Shown here one piece after another: positions 31,728 to 36,846 of a DNA stretch of 36,846 nt. A model generated the notes under the pieces. It saw only the letters and a program-made list of their open reading frames with translations. It was not told the origin of the DNA and ran no database searches. The position numbers and the translations under genes are program-made. Source of the stretch: Oscillospiraceae bacterium. GTDB lineage: Bacteria > Bacillota > Clostridia > Oscillospirales > Oscillospiraceae. Positions within the stretch are counted from its first letter, which is position 1; each line of letters opens with the position of its first letter. The DNA lies in assembly GCA_021205095.1 (NCBI GenBank), contig JAJPYE010000057.1:1-36846 (forward strand), in the 5' to 3' direction.

Positions 31728-33086
31728 ATGCTGAACACCTATGACATTCTGCAAACCATTGATATGCTGGACAACCAGCATCTTGACATCCGCACCGTCA
31801 CGATGGGAATTAACCTTCTCGACTGCGCCCACCCCCATATCGACACCTGCGCCCGGCGGGTGTATGACAAAATCTGCCGCCAGGCGGAAAATCTTCTGCC
31901 GGTGGCCCAGGGGATAGAGGCGGAGCTTGGCATCCCCATTGTGAACAAGCGAATCTCCGTGACGCCCATTGCCATGGTGGCCCAGGCCAGCGACGGGGAG
32001 GATTATACCCCCATCGCCAAAGCCATGGACAGAGCCGCCGCCACCTGCGGGGTGGACTTTATCGGGGGCTTTTCCGCCCTGGTGCAGAAGGGCCTCACCA
32101 AGGGCGACCGCCGCCTGATCGACAGCATCCCCCAGGCCCTGGCGGAGACAAAGCTGGTGTGCGCCAGCGTAAACGTGGGATCCACCAAGGCGGGCATTAA
32201 CATGGACGCAGTGGCCGCCATGGGGAAAATCGTGAAGCAGACCGCCCAGGCTACCGCTGACCAGGGCAGCATCGGCTGCGCAAAGCTCGTCGTGTTCTGC
32301 AACGCGGTGGAGGATAACCCCTTCATGGCCGGGGCCTTCCACGGCCCAGGGGAGCCGGAGTGCGCCATTAACGTAGGGGTCTCCGGCCCCGGCGTTGTGT
32401 ACCACGCCCTCCAGGAGGCCAAAGGCAAGCCCTTCGATGAGGTGGCGGAGATCGTGAAAAAGACTGCCTTCCGCATCACCAGGATGGGCCAGCTGGTGGC
32501 CCGCCTCGCGGCCAGCCGACTGGACGTGCCCTTCGGCGTTGTGGATCTGTCCCTTGCTCCCACCCCGGCGGTGGGGGATTCCGTGGCCCGGATCTTGGAA
32601 GAGATGGGCCTTTCCGTCTGCGGTACCCACGGTACCACCGCGGCCCTGGCCCTGTTAAACGATGCGGTGAAGAAGGGGGGCCTGATGGCCTCTGGCCGGG
32701 TGGGAGGCCTTTCCGGGGCCTTCATCCCCGTCAGCGAGGACGAGGGCATGATCGCCGCCGCCAGCTCCGGGGTGCTGACCCTGGACAAGCTGGAGGCCAT
32801 GACCTGCGTCTGCTCCGTGGGGCTGGATATGATCGCCGTCCCCGGCGACACCCCGGCAGAGACCATCTCCGCCATCATTGCGGACGAGGCCGCCATCGGC
32901 ATGGTGAACAACAAGACCACCGCCGTCCGGCTCATCCCCGCCGTAGGCTGCCAGGTGGGGGACACCGTGGACTTCGGGGGCCTTTTGGGGGCCGCCCCGG
33001 TCATGCCCGTCCATTCCGAGAGCGCGGCGGACTTTATCGCCCGCGGGGGCCACATTCCCGCACCCCTCCACAGCCTGAAAAACTGA
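31728..33086 (+). CDS. PFL family protein (UPF0210/DUF711)
   Basis: The 452-residue protein matches UPF0210: start [20 protein letters not shown], then [39 protein letters not shown] and [16 protein letters not shown]. Its fold is related to pyruvate-formate-lyase-like proteins, but no activity is established for the family. Length is typical (about 450). It is preceded by its usual ACT partner, and its stop overlaps the ATG of the MATE transporter gene by one base. The three may form one operon. Confidence 0.92.
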   Translation: MLNTYDILQTIDMLDNQHLDIRTVTMGINLLDCAHPHIDTCARRVYDKICRQAENLLPVAQGIEAELGIPIVNKRISVTPIAMVAQASDGEDYTPIAKAMDRAAATCGVDFIGGFSALVQKGLTKGDRRLIDSIPQALAETKLVCASVNVGSTKAGINMDAVAAMGKIVKQTAQATADQGSIGCAKLVVFCNAVEDNPFMAGAFHGPGEPECAINVGVSGPGVVYHALQEAKGKPFDEVAEIVKKTAFRITRMGQLVARLAASRLDVPFGVVDLSLAPTPAVGDSVARILEEMGLSVCGTHGTTAALALLNDAVKKGGLMASGRVGGLSGAFIPVSEDEGMIAAASSGVLTLDKLEAMTCVCSVGLDMIAVPGDTPAETISAIIADEAAIGMVNNKTTAVRLIPAVGCQVGDTVDFGGLLGAAPVMPVHSESAADFIARGGHIPAPLHSLKN

Positions 33087-34405
33087 TGGGACAAACTGAC
33101 TTAACAAAGGGGGGCATATTTCGCCCCCTGGTAAAATACGCCGCCCCCCTGGTGCTTTCCAGCGTTTTGCAGGCCCTGTACGGCCTGGTGGACACTATCG
33201 TGGCCGGGCAGTTCATCGGCGCGGAGGCCCTCTCCGGCCTGACCAACGCCAACACCATCACCAACATGGCCACTCAGATCCTCATCGGCTTGTGCAATGG
33301 CGGAGGCATCCTGATCGGCCAGTATTTCGGGGCCAAACGGCGGGAGGAGACCCACCAGGCCGCCGCCACCCTGTTCATCGGCAGTCTGGCCGCCGGGCTG
33401 ATGGCCACGGCTCTGCTGGTGCTGTTGGGCCGCCCCATGCTGATCGCCCTGGGCGCCCCGGCCTTAGAGGAGGCCGCCGTGTATCTCATCACCTGCGGGG
33501 CGGGCTTTCTGTTCGTGGCCGCCTATAACGGGGCGGCGGCAGCCCTCCGGGCGGTGGGAAATTCTCGTGCCCCCCTGATCTGCGTGGCCTCCACCTCGGC
33601 GGCCAACGTGGTGCTGGATCTGCTGTTTGTGGTGGGGCTTGGGATGGGTGTCTTCGGCGCGGCCCTGGCCACGGTGCTGTCCCAGGCTGTCAGCTTCGCC
33701 GCCGCTATGGTCTTCCTTTGGCGGGATAAGGAGAGCTTCGGCCTCCGGCTGAAGACCCTGCGGGTCAACGGCTCCATGCTGAAAAAGGAGCTGAAGCTGG
33801 GCTTTCCCTGCGCCGTGCAGATGAGCATGGCCGCCCTGAGCTGGCTTTCCGTTACCTTCCTGATTAACGGCTACGGGGTGGCGGTCTCTGCGGGGAACGG
33901 GGTCTCCAACAAAATCAAGGAGTTCTGCCAGCTATTCATCAGCACCATGTCAACCGCCGCCGCCGGGATGATCGCCCAGAACATCGGGGCGGGCCTGTAT
34001 GACCGGGCCAGAGAGACCATGTATTCCGCCATGCGGATCACCGTGGCTCTGGCTCTGGCCATCATCCTGTTTGTGGAGCTGACTGCCCCCTGGCTGGTGG
34101 GCGCCTTCACCTCCGACCCGGAGACCGCCTCCGCCGCCGTGCGGAACCTGCGGATCGAGATCATCGGCCAGCTCTTTTACGCCGTCTTCCTGGTCTACCA
34201 CAGCCTGATGCTGGGGGCCGGGAACACCTGGTACGTGTTCTTCTCCAGCCTTATCAACTGTATTCTGGTGCGCGTCACCCTGAGCCTTCTGTTTAATCAC
34301 CTCTGGGGCCTGGACGGCCTTTATATCGCCTGCATGATCGCCCCCTTCGCCTCCGTCCCCTTCGGCCTCTGGTACGAGCGTTCCAACCGCTGGCGGAAGT
34401 GCTGA
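33086..34405 (+). CDS. MATE family multidrug efflux transporter
   Basis: The 439-residue membrane protein has twelve predicted membrane segments and MATE hallmarks: APLVLSSVLQALYGLVDTIVAGQFIG in the first segment, a conserved loop LIGQYFGAKRREETHQAA and a repeated second half (KLGFPCAVQMSMAAL). Such proteins export drugs or metabolites using a sodium or proton gradient. The ATG overlaps the PFL stop (TGATG) without an RBS of its own, so translation is coupled. Substrate unknown. Confidence 0.93.
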   Translation: MGQTDLTKGGIFRPLVKYAAPLVLSSVLQALYGLVDTIVAGQFIGAEALSGLTNANTITNMATQILIGLCNGGGILIGQYFGAKRREETHQAAATLFIGSLAAGLMATALLVLLGRPMLIALGAPALEEAAVYLITCGAGFLFVAAYNGAAAALRAVGNSRAPLICVASTSAANVVLDLLFVVGLGMGVFGAALATVLSQAVSFAAAMVFLWRDKESFGLRLKTLRVNGSMLKKELKLGFPCAVQMSMAALSWLSVTFLINGYGVAVSAGNGVSNKIKEFCQLFISTMSTAAAGMIAQNIGAGLYDRARETMYSAMRITVALALAIILFVELTAPWLVGAFTSDPETASAAVRNLRIEIIGQLFYAVFLVYHSLMLGAGNTWYVFFSSLINCILVRVTLSLLFNHLWGLDGLYIACMIAPFASVPFGLWYERSNRWRKC

Positions 34406-34426
34406 TATGCCATGAAAGAACCCTCC

Positions 34427-34470
34427 CGCCCCGGTCAGCCCTTTGTCCGGCGGCGGGAAAAATTTTTCCA
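34427..34470 (+). terminator. Terminator-like hairpin after the MATE gene
   Basis: CCCGCC..CGG pairs with CCGG.CGGCGGG across a 12-nt loop, followed by AAAAATTTTTCC. It is a weak intrinsic terminator because the T tract is delayed. Confidence 0.5.
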
Positions 34471-34487
34471 AAAATCAAAAAAAGGTG

Positions 34488-34516
34488 TTGACAGAAGGGG
34501 AAGGGTATGCTATTAT
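34488..34516 (+). promoter_or_regulatory. Strong promoter of the candidate small RNA
   Basis: TTGACA at 34488-34493 (perfect), a 17-nt spacer ending in TGC, and TATTAT at 34511-34516 (extended -10). Transcription should start near 34523. The next credible gene, tRNA-Leu, has its own promoter. Confidence 0.85.
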
Positions 34517-34523
34517 AACATCA

Positions 34524-34539
34524 GTTAGGGAAACCTAAC
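34524..34539. promoter_or_regulatory. Perfect palindrome at the predicted sRNA start
   Basis: GTTAGG-GAAA-CCTAAC. The TTAGG-N4-CCTAA core resembles sites of DtxR/MntR-type metal-responsive repressors. The GAAA centre is also a GNRA tetraloop, so it may instead be a 5' stabilising hairpin of the RNA. Confidence 0.55.
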
Positions 34540-34683
34540 GTATTCTTAGCCAGCAAGTTAGCCAACGCTAATTTTATAGAGCCGACAGCGACCGGGCTGC
34601 CTATCTCCTATTCCTCTATGCGGCGCTGAGCCGCTCCTTTCCGCCACTGGACGCATCACCTCTGGCTTAAGTGGGGCGCTCAC

Positions 34684-34771
34684 CTCCTAAAACCTGCGCT
34701 TGGCAGAAGGCGCAGACGCCATTTTTGCTCCTAAAACCATTGGCATAAAAACAATGCAGACGCTTATGACA
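34684..34771 (+). repeat. Two 44-nt units with conserved flanks around different hairpins
   Basis: CTCCTAAAACC occurs at 34684-34694 and 34728-34738, and GCAGACGC at 34712-34719 and 34756-34763, both exactly 44 nt apart. The 17 nt between them differ yet form a hairpin in each unit (CTGCGC stem, CATTG stem), so structure seems kept while sequence changed. Confidence 0.8.
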
Positions 34772-34812
34772 TTCTCTCTAACCCCTATCCTGACATTTTG
34801 CCGCATAAGGAT

Positions 34813-34842
34813 AAAGCCGCCGGTTGATCCGGCGGCTTTTTT
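34813..34842 (+). terminator. Intrinsic terminator of the candidate small RNA
   Basis: Perfect 11-bp stem AAAGCCGCCGG (34813-34823) with its complement (34829-34839), TTGAT loop, T run at 34837-34842. Confidence 0.93.
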
Positions 34843-34894
34843 CTTGCATAGGTATACAGGCCCGGTTCTGCCCCTGACTCTGTTATAAAAATAT

Positions 34895-34923
34895 TTGACT
34901 TTTTATGCCCGTTGGTGTATTCT
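34895..34923 (+). promoter_or_regulatory. Promoter of tRNA-Leu
   Basis: TTGACT at 34895-34900, a 17-nt spacer and TATTCT at 34918-34923. Start is expected near 34930, a few bases before the mature tRNA. Confidence 0.7.
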
Positions 34924-34935
34924 AAAGTGTAATAT

Positions 34936-35021
34936 GCCGGCGTGGTGGAATGGCAGACACTGGGGACTTAAAATCCCCTGTCCGTAAGGACGTGCGGGTT
35001 CGAGCCCCGCCGCCGGCACCA
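34936..35021 (+). tRNA. tRNA-Leu (UAA anticodon)
   Basis: The 86-nt gene folds as a class II tRNA. Acceptor stem GCCGGCG pairs with CGCCGGC, followed by discriminator A and an encoded CCA. The anticodon stem GGGGA/TCCCC holds loop CTTAAAA with anticodon TAA at 34969-34971. A long variable arm (GTCCGTAAGGAC) and a T arm with GGTTCGAGCCC complete it. It reads UUA and UUG leucine codons. Confidence 0.96.
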
Positions 35022-35025
35022 GCTC

Positions 35026-35089
35026 AGAATGGCCCTGAAGACGGAGGGGCCACGCAGGCGTGTCCCCGTCCGTCGGTCGTGGCCATTCT
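35026..35089 (+). terminator. Long rod-like hairpin downstream of tRNA-Leu
   Basis: AGAATGGCC (35026-35034) pairs with GGCCATTCT (35081-35089). Inside it GACGGAGGGG (35040-35049) pairs with CCCC-g-TCCGTC (35064-35074, one bulge), capped by CACG/CGTG around 35055. About 23 base pairs in total. There is no clean T tract, so it may end or protect the tRNA transcript, or be a separate RNA element. Confidence 0.55.
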
Positions 35090-35196
35090 TCGCTTCCAAA
35101 TCGAATCCGCTGCGCTGGGTGCGCTCTTTTTATAGGGAACAACTGTGGACAAAACGGACAGATTTCGTTTCTTTGTCCCCTTTTTTAACAGTTTTT

Positions 35197-35218
35197 AGCA
35201 TTTGTACAATGCTTTTTA
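35197..35218 (+). terminator. Small hairpin with T tract, or operator
   Basis: AGCATT-TGTAC-AATGCT (35197-35213) followed by TTTTT. It could be a weak terminator of the tRNA unit or a regulator site for the radical SAM gene. The rest of 35090-35283 is AT-rich and shows no clear promoter or gene. Confidence 0.35.
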
Positions 35219-35283
35219 CTCTCTTCTGTGATACGATAAAAGATAAAGAAATTATTTGATTTTATATAAGGTGGTAATCAACA

Positions 35284-36732
35284 ATGGCATCCATAGGATA
35301 CACGATTGAACGACAAACGGTCAAAACCCTCATCAACCATTTATATGATAACGTGGCTGATAAGGAAAAGCGCGCAGACGCGCTTTGTCAGATAGTGGAC
35401 TTCGGATCGAAGTTCTACAAGGGTTCTCCCGAACAGATTGAAAAGCTCAAAAACACCATCCGCACGTCTGACGCGCATTATATGCAGATTCTCAACACCA
35501 TGCTGGACGAGGGCAACCCCCAGTATGTGAAAAAGGTTCTCATGAATCTGGGCTATGAAGCGACCTATCACGGCACCAAAATGATTCGCGCCAACCGCGA
35601 AAAGTACGGCTGCAACATCCCCTGGCTCATCCTGTTTGATCCGACCATGGCCTGCAATATGCACTGTGTCGGCTGCTGGTCCGGCACCTATGGCCACAAG
35701 TCCAGCCTGACCTATGAGGATATGGACAAGATTGTCACCGAGGGCAAGGCCCTGGGCGCTTATCTCTATATGCTCACTGGCGGCGAGCCGATGGTGCGCA
35801 AAAAGGACATCCTCCGCCTCTGCGAAAAGCACAACGACTGCTTCTTTGCCGCCTATACAAACTCCACCCTGATCGACGAAGAGCTGTGCCAGAAGGTGGT
35901 GGAGCTTGGAAACCTGACCTTTATGATTTCCATCGAGGGGACGGAGGAGACCAACGACGCCCGCCGCGGCGAGGGCCACTATGCCGCCGCCGTGAAGGCC
36001 ATGGATCTCCTCAAGCAGTACGGCATCCTCTACGGCATCTCCGTCTGCTACACCCGCAATAATATCGACGCCGTCACCAGCGATGAATTTCTGCGCTTCG
36101 TCTCCTCCAAGGGGGCGCACTTCGGCTTCTATTTCCACTATATGCCCGTGGGCAACAACGCCGTGCCGGAGCTTATGCCCACCCCGGAGCAGCGCCGGGC
36201 CATGATTGACCGCATCCGCTATATCCGCTCCGACGACTGCGACATCCCATTCTTCCCCATGGACTTCCAGAACGACGGCGAGTTTGTGGGCGGTTGCATC
36301 GCCGGAGGCCGGAACTACTTCCACATAAACTCCAACGGCGACGCGGAGCCGTGCGTGTTCATCCACTTCTCCGACGCCAACATCCACGACAAATCCATCC
36401 TGGAAATTCTCCAAAGCCCCTTGTTCATGCAGTATCATGAGGGCCAGCCCTTCAACCGCAACCATCTGCGGCCCTGCCCCATGCTGGAAAACCCGGACGA
36501 GCTGCGCGGCATGATAGAGCGCACCGGCGCGCACCAGACAAACATGGAGTCCCCGGAGGAGGTAGAACACCTCTGTGCCAAGTGCGACGCCTACGCCCAG
36601 GCTTGGGCGCCTGTGGCCCAGGAATATTGGGACACTCACCAGCATCCTCAGCGCAAGTACGAAAACTATGCGCCTGAAAAGGTAGCCCACCCGGAGCTGG
36701 CCGCCTTTGAACACGCTGACGATAAAACCTGA
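35284..36732 (+). CDS. Radical SAM protein with auxiliary cysteine cluster
   Basis: The 482-residue protein has the radical SAM site ACNMHCVGCW (Cys124-x3-Cys128-x2-Cys131) after an N-terminal helical region of about 110 residues. The GGEP motif (MLTGGEPMVRKKD) that binds SAM follows. The C-terminal third carries more cysteines in a SPASM-like pattern: FVGGCIAGG, EPCVFIH, LRPCPMLE and EHLCAKC. The SPASM-like C terminus suggests peptide or enzyme modification, but no precursor peptide gene is seen beside it. GGTGG lies 9 nt before the ATG. A strong terminator follows. Substrate unknown. Confidence 0.88.
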   Translation: MASIGYTIERQTVKTLINHLYDNVADKEKRADALCQIVDFGSKFYKGSPEQIEKLKNTIRTSDAHYMQILNTMLDEGNPQYVKKVLMNLGYEATYHGTKMIRANREKYGCNIPWLILFDPTMACNMHCVGCWSGTYGHKSSLTYEDMDKIVTEGKALGAYLYMLTGGEPMVRKKDILRLCEKHNDCFFAAYTNSTLIDEELCQKVVELGNLTFMISIEGTEETNDARRGEGHYAAAVKAMDLLKQYGILYGISVCYTRNNIDAVTSDEFLRFVSSKGAHFGFYFHYMPVGNNAVPELMPTPEQRRAMIDRIRYIRSDDCDIPFFPMDFQNDGEFVGGCIAGGRNYFHINSNGDAEPCVFIHFSDANIHDKSILEILQSPLFMQYHEGQPFNRNHLRPCPMLENPDELRGMIERTGAHQTNMESPEEVEHLCAKCDAYAQAWAPVAQEYWDTHQHPQRKYENYAPEKVAHPELAAFEHADDKT

Positions 36733-36752
36733 TTTGTCTTAAGAAATAAACA

Positions 36753-36788
36753 GAGGACGCGCTCAAACAGCGCGTCCTCGTTTTTTAT
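36753..36788. terminator. Terminator between convergent genes
   Basis: Perfect 11-bp stem GAGGACGCGCT (36753-36763) with its complement (36769-36779), then a T run on the plus strand. It also lies downstream of the minus-strand gene ending at 36794. Confidence 0.92.
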
Positions 36789-36793
36789 GTGTA

Positions 36794-36846
36794 TCACACA
36801 ATATCCATGGCGGCGAACATTCCGTCCCTGGTGGCCTGCAAAATCC
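36794..36846 (-). CDS. C-terminal end of a minus-strand gene (partial)
   Basis: Reading the minus strand inward from the window edge, the last 16 complete codons are ILQATRDGMFAAMDIV and then a stop (TGA at 36796-36794). The A-x-x-D-G-x-x-A-A pattern is common at the C terminus of FAD/NAD(P)-dependent oxidoreductases, so that is a tentative guess. The convergent terminator next to the stop supports a real gene end. Confidence 0.5.
   Translation of the reverse strand, partial: ILQATRDGMFAAMDIV

Larger units (their letters stand above)
34523..34842 (+). ncRNA. Candidate trans-acting small RNA, about 320 nt
   Basis: A transcript from the promoter at 34488-34516 would run to the terminator at 34813-34842 without a credible ORF. 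It would fold into several hairpins: GTTAGG/CCTAAC (34524-34539), a 7-bp stem with a CAAC loop (34556-34573), GCGGC/GCCGC (34620-34634), CTGCGC/GCGCAG (34694-34715), CATTG/CAATG (34738-34756) and CTTATG/CATAAG (34763-34809). Between them lie CU-rich segments, including CACCTCC (34681-34687), GCTCCT (34727-34732) and CTATCTCCTATTCC. These are complementary to Shine-Dalgarno sequence, a trait of Firmicutes sRNAs such as FsrA and RsaE that block translation. It matches none of tmRNA, RNase P RNA, SRP RNA or 6S RNA as far as I can see. Identity and targets are inference. Confidence 0.6.

Noticed and set aside
34523-34842. Riboswitch or T-box leader
   Set aside because: No T-box sequence or known aptamer core was seen, and the element ends in a terminator before a tRNA gene with its own promoter, not before a regulated coding gene.
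34700-34888. 62-residue open frame inside the candidate sRNA
   Set aside because: No ATG with RBS, runs through the intrinsic terminator, and its peptide resembles nothing.
35341-36714. 457-residue minus-strand open frame opposite the radical SAM gene
   Set aside because: Antisense shadow; the plus strand carries the CxxxCxxC motif and a good RBS.

Overview
The window looks like chromosome of a GC-rich member of the Clostridia, most likely Oscillospiraceae-like. The signs are strong AGGAGG-type ribosome binding sites, consensus vegetative promoters, a GlgC/GlgD two-subunit ADP-glucose pyrophosphorylase, a four-cysteine ribosomal protein L28, and several families typical of gut Clostridia (DHHW, DUF4358, DUF3169, PFL/ACT pair). 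This placement comes from gene content, not from a database search. There are no insertion sequences, CRISPR arrays or phage genes.

Layout. 1-366: the end of an rRNA operon (23S 3' end, 5S, terminators). 424-813: a short DUF3169-like membrane protein. 859-4983 (minus strand): a cell-envelope O-acylation module of DHHW protein, MBOAT acyltransferase, DUF4358 lipoprotein and membrane-anchored SGNH protein. 5217-7145: a GT39/PMT-type glycosyltransferase with an inserted discoidin-like domain. 7336-9200: rpiB, a coupled secreted glycoside-hydrolase-like protein, and rpmB. 9352-10446: UDP-GlcNAc 2-epimerase. 10640-15939: a MacAB-type ABC export operon with two different membrane-fusion adaptors, one carrying a large repeat insert. 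16013-17496 (minus): a hotdog thioesterase coupled to a GH25 lysozyme. 17653-19359: a coupled trio of TPR/zinc-ribbon protein, membrane protein and GIY-YIG protein. 19644-21193: prs and pth. 21391-28146: glycogen genes glgC, glgD and glgP, followed 11 nt later by a large secreted acidic protein. 28264-29324: a divergent HxlR regulator and flavin reductase of visibly lower GC. 29568-30572: a lipoprotein with a duplicated domain. 30695-34405: trmO, ACT protein, PFL protein and a MATE transporter. 34406-35283: no protein gene, but a candidate small RNA, tRNA-Leu(UAA) and a long rod-like hairpin. 35284-36732: a radical SAM protein. The window ends in the last codons of a minus-strand gene.

The best candidate for something undescribed is at 34488-34842. 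A near-consensus extended -10 promoter is followed at its predicted start by a perfect GTTAGG-GAAA-CCTAAC palindrome. About 300 nt without a credible ORF follow, holding several hairpins separated by CU-rich segments that resemble anti-Shine-Dalgarno sequence (CACCTCC, CTCCT). An internal 44-nt repeat has conserved flanks around two different hairpins, and the stretch ends in a strong intrinsic terminator. This is the architecture of an independent trans-acting sRNA, possibly controlled by a metal-responsive repressor. Other features worth a second look are the repeat insert in the adaptor, the secreted protein joined to the glycogen operon, and two divergent promoters that appear to share one palindromic -35 box.
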